Shown in pieces: positions 7,285 to 13,408 of a stretch of 16,125 nt of DNA; the first letter of the stretch is position 1, and each line of letters opens with the position of its first letter. The notes under the pieces are model-generated. The model did no database searches. It was not told where the DNA came from and saw only the letters and a list, made by a program, of their open reading frames with translations. The position numbers were made by a program, and so were the translations under genes. This DNA is from Anaerolineae bacterium (GTDB taxonomy: Bacteria > Chloroflexota > Anaerolineae > Aggregatilineales > Aggregatilineaceae), in contig JAFGJA010000438.1 of NCBI GenBank assembly GCA_016929355.1, forward strand, positions 1-16,125. The letters run 5' to 3'.

Positions 7285-7752
7285 TTAATCGTTACTCCTG
7301 ACTTCGTTGATCAGGGCATTTAATAAAATTGGTAAAGCGTTTTCAACCATCGCACTCATGGGTTGATCCCACTGTCTATTGTGCGGCTGAACGCCAAAAA
7401 TTACAACTTCGGGTGGCAGGCAGTCCAATGTTTCGGCCAGCACCAGCGCTTCGGTGAGATCGCTCTGGTGTAAGGAGAGGGTGCGTTCGTGCAAAATAGG
7501 TCGCACTTCGTCCCACGTAAACCGCCGGATGGTGCCCGGTGGTTGGTTCATTGGCACAGCATCTACCAGAATCACGCGCTGGTACTGTTCCATGACCGGG
7601 ATCAAACCGATGCCTTCGGTCCCGCCATCCATCACAGTTACATCTGGTGGCAGATCATCGCGCTGTTGTAACGCCTGCACCGCGATCACGCCAATAGCAT
7701 CATCGCCGTATAGGGGATTGCCTACGCCCAAAATTAAAGTGTGTGCTGGCAT
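7285..7752 (-). CDS. [NiFe] hydrogenase maturation endopeptidase (HyaD/HybD/HycI family)
   Basis: A 155-residue protease that cuts the C-terminal tail off the hydrogenase large subunit once nickel is inserted. Family motifs are clear: LILGVGNPLYGDDAIG (6-21), VDAV with Asp64, and LSLHQSDL with His95. Asp18, Asp64 and His95 align with the nickel-sensing Glu16, Asp62 and His93 of E. coli HybD; the first is a conservative Glu-to-Asp change seen in the family. I choose the ATG at 7752, which gives the normal family length and N-terminus; an ATG at 7767 and a TTG at 7782 lie in or at the edge of a perfect hairpin and are less likely. The ribosome-binding site (AGG, about 9 bases upstream) is weak. 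The target is presumably the large subunit encoded just upstream, whose tail is intact. Confidence 0.93.
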   Translation of the reverse strand: MPAHTLILGVGNPLYGDDAIGVIAVQALQQRDDLPPDVTVMDGGTEGIGLIPVMEQYQRVILVDAVPMNQPPGTIRRFTWDEVRPILHERTLSLHQSDLTEALVLAETLDCLPPEVVIFGVQPHNRQWDQPMSAMVENALPILLNALINEVRSND

Positions 7753-7766
7753 ACATGCAACCTGCA

Positions 7767-7792
7767 TAGGGACGTATCGCAATACGTCCCTA
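7767..7792. repeat. Perfect palindromic hairpin between large subunit and endopeptidase genes
   Basis: TAGGGACGTAT (7767-7777) and ATACGTCCCTA (7782-7792) are exact inverted copies around the 4-base loop CGCA. The element fills most of the 48-base gap between the large-subunit stop and the endopeptidase ATG at 7752. There is no T tract behind it on the minus strand. The form resembles dispersed palindromic (REP/MITE-like) elements known from many bacterial genomes. Alternatively it is an mRNA processing or stabilising hairpin in the operon transcript. Only one copy is seen in this window. Confidence 0.8.
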
Positions 7793-7800
7793 CCATAAGC

Positions 7801-9102
7801 CTATTTACCGACGAATTCCACGTTCAGGAAATGGGCCGAGCACGAGATACACGGATCGTAAGCGCGCACGAGCATTTCCATCTTGAGACGGATGTCATCT
7901 TCCGATTCGGTGAGCAAGGTCGGCACTAGAGCACGCATATCGCGGTCCACATTGCCGAGATTCTGTCCAGTGGGGATGACGCAGTTCGCTTCTTCGATCA
8001 GCCCATCTTCACTGATCTGGTATTCGTGGAACAGCGTCCCACGCGGCACATCACAAGCGCCCACGCCACGCGCGCCCGGTGACAGGGTGACAGGGGTTGG
8101 GGCTTCTGGTTCAATGCCTTGTTCGAGTAGCGTATCGAGCAGGTTGATTACGTCGTCCACGCAATGCACGATCTCGACCACCTGCGCGGCGCTGTTCAGG
8201 AACGGATTGTAACAGACCGGCTCAAGGCCGAGATGCTCGGCGGCGGCTTTCGCGCGCGGGAGCAGTTGGGCGTGCTTGTTGTTGAAACGAGCCAACGCGC
8301 CAACCATGTAGCTATCCCGGTTGAAGGAGGCGTGTTTCGCAGTGGCGTGCAGTTCCAGGTGTTCATTGGTGACGCTGCGGTAATCTTCAAGAGCGACTCG
8401 CGCACCATCCGTCGTGGCGATGGTTCCATCAATGAACCCGTATTCGTCATCCTGCACCAGCGCGACGTATTCGGTTTCGCGTTCGAAATTCGGCCAGGGC
8501 AGTGCTCCGAACAATTCAACGGTAGCATCCACATCCGCGATCAATTCTTCGGCCTGCGCGCGCAGTTTTTCGAGATCGGCGGGTGAGGGGAAGTGTGTAA
8601 ACCCACCCACCGTCATGGCGATGGGGTGGGTGTGGCGTCCGACAATGGTCGCGCACAAGTCACCGGAGAATTTCTTCATGCGCAGCGCGCGTTTGACGAC
8701 TTCCGGGTGTGAGGTGGCGAGCGGAATCACGCTGCCCACGCCCAAAAAGTCTGGCGCAACAAGCATATAGACATGCAAAATGTGGCTATCCAGTATTTCG
8801 CCGTGAAACGCCAGTTTACGCAGCATTTTGGTTTGTTCAGTCACTTCGACCTGTAACGCGGCTTCGCTGGCGCGCAGACTGGCGGTCGCATGACCAATCG
8901 CGCAGATGCCACAGATGCGACTGGTGATGTGTGACGCCTGCATGTAGGGGCGTCCGCGCAGCATCGCTTCAAAGAAACGCGGCGTTTCGACAATCTGGAG
9001 TTCGCATTGTTCAAGCGTGCCATCGCGTACATCGACCACGATATTGCCGTGACCCTCGACGCGGGTGACGTGATGAACGTTGACTCGAATATTCTCTGTC
9101 AT
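7801..9102 (-). CDS. hyhL: [NiFe] hydrogenase large (alpha) subunit, group 3b type
   Basis: The catalytic subunit that holds the NiFe(CN)2CO site and splits or forms H2. Both metal-binding motifs are intact in the 433-residue protein: RICGIC near the N-terminus (Cys64, Cys67) and DPCISCSAH near the C-terminus (Cys418, Cys421, His424). After His424 a nine-residue tail (FLNVEFVGK) remains, which the endopeptidase should remove. The N-terminal VTRVEGHG is also typical. The start ATG at 9102 is preceded by AGGAG and lies four bases after the small-subunit stop; an upstream frame extension of 21 residues has no family support. With cytoplasmic partners and the beta-gamma-delta-alpha gene order it fits group 3b (bidirectional, NADP-linked, sulfhydrogenase-like); this subclass is inferred from operon layout. 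The equivalent Pyrococcus symbol is hydA. Confidence 0.95.
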   Translation of the reverse strand: MTENIRVNVHHVTRVEGHGNIVVDVRDGTLEQCELQIVETPRFFEAMLRGRPYMQASHITSRICGICAIGHATASLRASEAALQVEVTEQTKMLRKLAFHGEILDSHILHVYMLVAPDFLGVGSVIPLATSHPEVVKRALRMKKFSGDLCATIVGRHTHPIAMTVGGFTHFPSPADLEKLRAQAEELIADVDATVELFGALPWPNFERETEYVALVQDDEYGFIDGTIATTDGARVALEDYRSVTNEHLELHATAKHASFNRDSYMVGALARFNNKHAQLLPRAKAAAEHLGLEPVCYNPFLNSAAQVVEIVHCVDDVINLLDTLLEQGIEPEAPTPVTLSPGARGVGACDVPRGTLFHEYQISEDGLIEEANCVIPTGQNLGNVDRDMRALVPTLLTESEDDIRLKMEMLVRAYDPCISCSAHFLNVEFVGK

Positions 9103-9106
9103 AAAC

Positions 9107-9934
9107 CTAATTCTCCTGGGGCGCAGCGAATGTAGAGGTTGGGAGGGGAGCATCCGGCTCGACAATCGGCTTGCTCAACGGCGCATCTTCGCCCATCTGC
9201 ATGAGTTGATAGTGGTTGAACATGCTGAACCGGGCATCAATGTCTTCTTCACTGAGGCCGTGCCCGCGCAAGATTTCGCGCATATATTCGAAGTTCGCTT
9301 CGGGAGCAAACCCCCGGCAGGCTTCGCAGCCGTCACCATAGGTCGGGCAAATGGCATTGCAGCCCGCGCGGGTGATCGGGCCAAGACAGGGCTTGCCCAT
9401 CGTATTCAGACAGCCGTTTTCCTTGAGTTTGCATTCCACGCAAAGCGGGTAATCCGGCAGCTTGGGCGTGCGCCCTTGCAACACCATCTGGACGATCTTC
9501 AAAAATTCGAAACGGTCAATCGGGCAGCCGGGGATCGCTGCGTCCACTTTGATCACAGCAGAGATGGGGCGTGCGCCGTAACTTTCGTAATTGTCTTTGC
9601 CGTTTTCACCATACACATAGGTCTGCACGTTTTCAATCGACCAGCGATTTTTCATGGCATTGACGCCGCCGAGGTGCGCGCACGCGCCCAACGCGACGAC
9701 CAGATCGGCCTGTTCACGAATTTTATACAGGCGTTCTTCGTCGCTTTCGCGTGTGCACGAGCCTTCGATAAAGGCGATCTGGTAATCTTCGCCCTTCTCG
9801 GTCATGGCTTCGCGGAACTGCACGATTTCGACGAGATCGAGCAAACCGAGGTGCGTTTGCAGCAGATCGACAACGGTTAATTGGCAGCCTTCGCAGCTTG
9901 TAAAGTCAAAGAAGGCGATTTTTGGTTTAGTCAT
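9107..9934 (-). CDS. hyhS: [NiFe] hydrogenase small (delta) subunit
   Basis: The electron-transfer subunit that wires the NiFe site to the flavin module. In the 275-residue protein the proximal [4Fe-4S] ligands are Cys14 and Cys17 (SCEGCQ), Cys85 (GACAHLGG) and Cys137 (GCPID). Eight further cysteines at 165, 168, 175, 183, 192, 196, 203 and 206 can hold two more clusters. There is no twin-arginine signal peptide, so the enzyme stays in the cytoplasm. The ATG at 9934 has a strong GAGGAGG nine bases upstream and lies one base past the gamma-subunit stop; a TTG at 9952 would overlap that site. The last 25 residues are Pro-rich and variable. The equivalent Pyrococcus symbol is hydD. Confidence 0.95.
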   Translation of the reverse strand: MTKPKIAFFDFTSCEGCQLTVVDLLQTHLGLLDLVEIVQFREAMTEKGEDYQIAFIEGSCTRESDEERLYKIREQADLVVALGACAHLGGVNAMKNRWSIENVQTYVYGENGKDNYESYGARPISAVIKVDAAIPGCPIDRFEFLKIVQMVLQGRTPKLPDYPLCVECKLKENGCLNTMGKPCLGPITRAGCNAICPTYGDGCEACRGFAPEANFEYMREILRGHGLSEEDIDARFSMFNHYQLMQMGEDAPLSKPIVEPDAPLPTSTFAAPQEN

Positions 9935-9935
9935 G

Positions 9936-10820
9936 TTAGAGCGCCTCCTCAAATGCTAGCGCTTCGGCGTAGGTCCAGGATGGTCCTTCCTGACACGCAT
10001 AACGATGGTTGACCTGGCAGTGACCGCATTTGCCCACGCCGCATTTCATCCGGCGTTCAAAGCTCATCCAGATTTGATCGGGCGTCAAACCCTTGCCGAG
10101 CAGTTCCATCGTAACAAAACGATACATGATGGGCGGGCCAATCGTCACGGCGATGGTCTTGTAGGGGTTGATCTGAATATGCTCAAACAACGTGGTGATC
10201 ACGCCGACATTGCCTGTCCATTCGTCATCGGGATGATCGACTGTGACCTGCAATTCCACGTCATCGCGCTTTTCCCATTCGGCCAACCGGTCTTTCAGCA
10301 GCAGTTCGGATGGGTTGCGCGCACCATACAGAATGATCAACCGTCCGTAATCGGTACGATGATCGAGAATTTCATCGATCAGGGACAGTGCAGGGGCGGC
10401 CAGCGCCAACCCCCCCGGCGCGACCAGAATGTCTTTACCCACAAATGTATCATGTGGGAAGCCGCGCCCGAACGGGCCGCGAATACCAACCTGATCACCG
10501 GGTTTCAATTGGTGGATGAGGCTGGTCAGATCACCGGCGTTACGGATGCACAGCTTGAAGGTTTCCCCGGTACGGCTGGGTGAGGTCATCACGCCAAACG
10601 GCGCTTCACCCACACCGGGAATAGACAGCATGACAAATTGACCGGGATTATGATTCAGGTTTTCGCCATCCGGTAAACGGAGCGTGAAGATTTTCTCGGT
10701 CTTGGTTTCGGGCTGCACGTCAACGACGGTTGCCATTGTCGGCAGAAAGATCGAGGTATGCCCATCGTATTCTTTCGGGATGGTGGTTGTAGTCAAATTA
10801 GGAGCAGAACTAGCTATCAT
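9936..10820 (-). CDS. hyhG: Hydrogenase gamma subunit: FAD/NAD(P)-binding, [2Fe-2S] reductase
   Basis: A 294-residue ferredoxin-reductase-type protein, homologous to AsrB and PyrK families, which passes electrons between the Fe-S chain and NAD(P). The order is a flavin-binding beta-barrel (about 28-125, with GQFVMLSIPG and PFGRGFP), a nucleotide-binding domain (about 130-250, starting ILVAPGGLALAAP, later IGPPIMY) and a C-terminal [2Fe-2S] site with Cys260, Cys265, Cys268 and Cys276 (CX4CX2CX7C). The nucleotide loop departs from the usual GGxGxAP. The start is set by GAGGAGG: it abuts an ATG at 10829 but is nine bases from the ATG at 10820, so 10820 is preferred. The site sits inside the 17-base gap after the beta-subunit stop. 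The equivalent Pyrococcus symbol is hydG. Confidence 0.93.
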   Translation of the reverse strand: MIASSAPNLTTTTIPKEYDGHTSIFLPTMATVVDVQPETKTEKIFTLRLPDGENLNHNPGQFVMLSIPGVGEAPFGVMTSPSRTGETFKLCIRNAGDLTSLIHQLKPGDQVGIRGPFGRGFPHDTFVGKDILVAPGGLALAAPALSLIDEILDHRTDYGRLIILYGARNPSELLLKDRLAEWEKRDDVELQVTVDHPDDEWTGNVGVITTLFEHIQINPYKTIAVTIGPPIMYRFVTMELLGKGLTPDQIWMSFERRMKCGVGKCGHCQVNHRYACQEGPSWTYAEALAFEEAL

Positions 10821-10837
10821 CTCAGGCATCCTCCTCG

Positions 10838-11908
10838 CTAGGCTTTTTCTGGCTCAGGATGCATTTCGTCGTGCAGGTTGTTGATCGTGCCCGGAATGGT
10901 GATGTTTACCAGACAGGCTCGCTCACAGCGCCCACACCCAACGCAGCCGGTGATACCATGGACTTGCTTGATGTACTTGCCTTTACGCATAACGCGATGC
11001 CGCACGCGCGAGGCTTTGGTGTCGCGGAAGTTGTGCCCGCCCGCTACTAAGGCAAATTCGCGCAGTTGGCAGGAGTCCCACACCCGGCTGCGCTCACCAT
11101 CGGTCATGTTGATGTCCATCTCGTCCTGCACATCAAAGCAGAAGCAGGTCGGGCAGACATTGGTGCAAGACCCACACGCGAGGCATTTTTCGCCCAATTC
11201 TTCCCATAACTTCGCTTTGTAGCCCAGTGTGAGCAGGGAGGGCGTTTGATCGCGGGTGACTTTGAGGCGCATCTTGAAGCGCGGCCACTTGGAAGACAGC
11301 ACTTGCCCCAACTGCTGAATGTCTTCCTTGCGCGCCATCTCGACGTATACATGATCCAGCAGCAGTTTTTCGCCGCGTTCCGTGCCGGTATCCACCATAT
11401 AGTGATCGTTCATGGGGGTCATGTGCAGATCGTAAACCTGCGGCGCGGACAGCGTGCCCATATCTTTGCAGAACGAGGCATCATCGCAGGGAGTCAAACA
11501 TTCCATGCCGATGATGTACGTGTTCTCGCGGCGTTCCACATAGTGCTCGTCGCGGTAGCCTTCGGCAAACACCCGGTCATAGAGTGTGATGCCGTGCATA
11601 TCGCAGGTATGGACGCCAAAAATTACGGTAGGTTCGACTTCCTGAAAGATGGGCCGAACCTCATAACTGCGCAAACCCTTGTCATCCGTTTCCGATTCAA
11701 ACTCAAACAAGACTTCACGCTGCGGCAGAAAATATTTCTTAGGGGGTAGAATGGTCGTACTGTAGTTCAGTTCGAGCTGCTCAGGTTTGGTAATGTCGTC
11801 AAAGGCATACCCGTACTCGGTGCGGACAGGACCGACAACCCGAAACTTGGCTTGCAATTTCTCGACAAACTCGCCTAGCTGCTCCTTGGACAGTATATAT
11901 AAGCTCAT
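10838..11908 (-). CDS. hyhB: Hydrogenase beta subunit: [4Fe-4S] protein, AsrA-like
   Basis: A 356-residue iron-sulfur protein that in sulfhydrogenases carries electrons alongside the gamma subunit; it is related to AsrA of anaerobic sulfite reductase. Two [4Fe-4S] motifs are visible at the C-terminal half: Cys242, 245, 248 and 252 (CLACGSCTNVCP) and Cys322, 325, 328 and 332 (CVGCGRCERAC). Extra cysteines at 255 and 257 follow the first motif. The N-terminal 230 residues contain the family's FGVHTCDMHGI segment (97-107). There is no asrC-type sirohaem gene nearby, and the next genes encode a hydrogenase, so sulfite reductase is ruled out. The ATG at 11908 has GGAG about six bases upstream. It is the first gene of the operon, facing the divergent region with a Crp-type operator. 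The equivalent Pyrococcus symbol is hydB. Confidence 0.93.
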   Translation of the reverse strand: MSLYILSKEQLGEFVEKLQAKFRVVGPVRTEYGYAFDDITKPEQLELNYSTTILPPKKYFLPQREVLFEFESETDDKGLRSYEVRPIFQEVEPTVIFGVHTCDMHGITLYDRVFAEGYRDEHYVERRENTYIIGMECLTPCDDASFCKDMGTLSAPQVYDLHMTPMNDHYMVDTGTERGEKLLLDHVYVEMARKEDIQQLGQVLSSKWPRFKMRLKVTRDQTPSLLTLGYKAKLWEELGEKCLACGSCTNVCPTCFCFDVQDEMDINMTDGERSRVWDSCQLREFALVAGGHNFRDTKASRVRHRVMRKGKYIKQVHGITGCVGCGRCERACLVNITIPGTINNLHDEMHPEPEKA

Positions 11909-12011
11909 AGGTAACTCCGCCCAGGCTCGATAGCAGAAAACATTGTTGTAATTCTGACTTTAGCTTAACAAGCCACTCCCTTTATCCCCAGTAATGGTTG
12001 ACTGTGTTTGG

Positions 12012-12027
12012 TGTGACGTAGATCACA
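12012..12027. promoter_or_regulatory. Perfect Crp-type operator in the divergent region
   Basis: TGTGACGTAGATCACA has both half-sites exact (TGTGA-N6-TCACA) and matches the E. coli Crp consensus at 14 of 16 positions. It is centred about 111 bases before the hydrogenase operon ATG and about 118 bases before the sugar dehydrogenase ATG. Relative to the proposed start at about 12106 for the dehydrogenase it would sit near -87. The rest of the 229-base region 11909-12137 shows no other clear site, and no confident -10/-35 pair is visible for the hydrogenase side. Confidence 0.7.
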
Positions 12028-12070
12028 ATCTGTGAAGAATAGTACAAACGCACTACGATGTTTATTTGGT

Positions 12071-12099
12071 TTGTCGCTATCACACAGGTTTTATATGAT
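12071..12099 (+). promoter_or_regulatory. Putative promoter of the sugar dehydrogenase gene
   Basis: TTGTCG (12071-12076) and TATGAT (12094-12099) are separated by exactly 17 bases and match the sigma-70 hexamers at 4 and 5 of 6 positions. Transcription would begin near 12106, leaving a leader of about 32 bases with the AAAGG ribosome-binding site at 12126-12130. Confidence 0.5.
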
Positions 12100-12137
12100 C
12101 CGTACTGGGCATAAACGTTAACTGGAAAGGCATTAGG

Positions 12138-13346
12138 ATGATGGGAAAGAAGTGGATGAAACGAACCGCATTTTTCATGGTTGTGGCTGTACCCTTGCTG
12201 GCAGTGGCGGTTTTTGCCGTGTATCAGGCCCGGAGTGATGAGCGGACGATTAACAATCAGGCCATGCAGCCAGTCGATTATCAATTGGTTGAAGTGGCGC
12301 GCGGCTTCTCGCGCCCGTTGTATGTGACTCATGCCGGGGATGGATCGGACCGGTTATTTGTCGTCGAACAGAGCGGCGCGATCAAGATTATTGACGATGG
12401 CGCGGTCTTGAATACACCGTTTCTCGATGTCTCCGGCTTGATCAGCGAAACAGCGACGGGCGGCGGGTATACTGAACAAGGGTTGTTAGGGCTGGCGTTT
12501 GCGCCTGATTACGCGGCAACCGGCGTGTTTTATGTCAACTACACGGATCGCAACGGCAATTCGGTGATCGCGCGTTATCGTGTTTCAGAGGGTGATCCCA
12601 ATGTGGCCGATCCCACCAGCGCCGAGCAACTGCTGTATTTGCAGCAGCCCTATCGCAATCACAACGGCGGGCACATGGCTTTTGGCCCGGATGGGTACTT
12701 GTATGTGGTGTTTGGTGATGGTGGCTCCGGTGGCGATCCAGAGGGAAACGGCCAAAATCTAGGTACGCTGCTCGGCACGATCTTGCGCCTGGATGTGAAT
12801 ACTGCTACGGGCTACGCCGTGCCTGCCGATAATCCGTTTGTAGGTAATGACGCGGCGCGCCCCGAAATCTGGGCGTGGGGGCTGCGGAATGCGTGGCGCT
12901 TCAGCTTTGATCGGGCGACTGGTGATCTGTATATTGCGGATGTGGGCCAGAATCAATGGGAGGAAATTCACTTCCAACCGGCCAGCAGTACTGGCGGCGA
13001 AAATTACGGCTGGAACGCCTATGAAGCGTCCTATGCGTATTCTGGCGTCGAGGCGGCTTCAGAGGTCGTGTGGCCGGTGCTGGAATATGATCACAGCCAT
13101 GGCTGGTGTTCGGTGACGGGCGGTTATGTCTATCGCGGCACGTTAGTGCCCGGTTTGCAAGGTTACTACTTCTATGGCGATTATTGCACGGGGACAGTCT
13201 GGGCAGCGCTGCCGAATCCGGGCGGTGAATGGCGCGCAGTGATCTCGCTCGAAACCGGGCGGCAGATTAGCTCGTTTGGGGAAGATGAAGCGGGCGAGTT
13301 GTATCTGGTGGATTATAGTGGCGTGGTGCTGCGCTTCGAGCCGTGA
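12138..13346 (+). CDS. PQQ-type soluble sugar (aldose) dehydrogenase, GSDH family
   Basis: A 402-residue exported six-bladed beta-propeller of the glucose/sorbosone dehydrogenase family (relatives include E. coli YliI), which oxidise aldoses with PQQ and calcium. A hydrophobic N-terminal segment (about 11-29) after MMGKKWMKR is a signal peptide or membrane anchor. Family signatures run in order: LYVTHAGDGSDRLFVVEQSG (61-80), LLGLAFAPDY (116-125), NHNGGHMAFGPDGYLY (174-189) with catalytic-type His175, GLRNAWRFSFD (248-258), LYIADVGQNQWEEI (264-277), NYGWN (289-293) and the late GGYVYRG and YFYGDY motifs. Cys324 and Cys350 could form a disulfide. The closest biochemical substrate cannot be read from sequence. 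No PQQ synthesis gene is in the window. The start is the first of two adjacent ATG codons, with AAAGG upstream. Confidence 0.9.
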   Translation: MMGKKWMKRTAFFMVVAVPLLAVAVFAVYQARSDERTINNQAMQPVDYQLVEVARGFSRPLYVTHAGDGSDRLFVVEQSGAIKIIDDGAVLNTPFLDVSGLISETATGGGYTEQGLLGLAFAPDYAATGVFYVNYTDRNGNSVIARYRVSEGDPNVADPTSAEQLLYLQQPYRNHNGGHMAFGPDGYLYVVFGDGGSGGDPEGNGQNLGTLLGTILRLDVNTATGYAVPADNPFVGNDAARPEIWAWGLRNAWRFSFDRATGDLYIADVGQNQWEEIHFQPASSTGGENYGWNAYEASYAYSGVEAASEVVWPVLEYDHSHGWCSVTGGYVYRGTLVPGLQGYYFYGDYCTGTVWAALPNPGGEWRAVISLETGRQISSFGEDEAGELYLVDYSGVVLRFEP

Positions 13347-13364
13347 TGTGTCTCTGATGTGGAT

Positions 13365-13404
13365 TTAAAAAGAACTGCCCCCAGTCGTGATGATCGGGGG
13401 CAGT
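13365..13404 (-). terminator. Rho-independent terminator of the ClC transporter gene
   Basis: A 9-bp stem pairs 13374-13382 (ACTGCCCCC) with 13396-13404 (GGGGGCAGT) around a 13-base loop. Read on the minus strand it is followed by TCTTTTT, and it lies five bases past the transporter stop codon. On the plus strand there is no T tract, so it is mainly a minus-strand terminator, though it may also slow transcription from the dehydrogenase gene. Confidence 0.75.
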
Positions 13405-13408
13405 ATGG

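Noticed and set aside
7767..7792. Intrinsic terminator inside the hydrogenase operon
   Set aside because: The stem is strong, but on the minus strand it is followed by TGCAGGTTGC rather than a T tract.
9103..9165. 21-residue N-terminal extension of the large subunit
   Set aside because: It would overlap the small-subunit gene by about 60 bases, has no ribosome-binding site, and the family N-terminus begins at the ATG at 9102 behind AGGAG.
9080..9880. Plus-strand open frame of 266 codons opposite the hydrogenase small subunit
   Set aside because: Antisense to a gene whose twelve cluster cysteines are all in place; no ribosome-binding site and no recognisable motif.
10005..11749. Plus-strand open frames opposite the gamma and beta hydrogenase subunits
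   Set aside because: Shadows of high-GC third positions on the other strand; the minus-strand frames carry the Fe-S and flavin motifs.
10838..11908. Beta and gamma genes as anaerobic sulfite reductase subunits A and B
   Set aside because: The homology is real, but no sirohaem subunit gene follows; the next genes are NiFe hydrogenase subunits and their endopeptidase, in the known beta-gamma-delta-alpha order.
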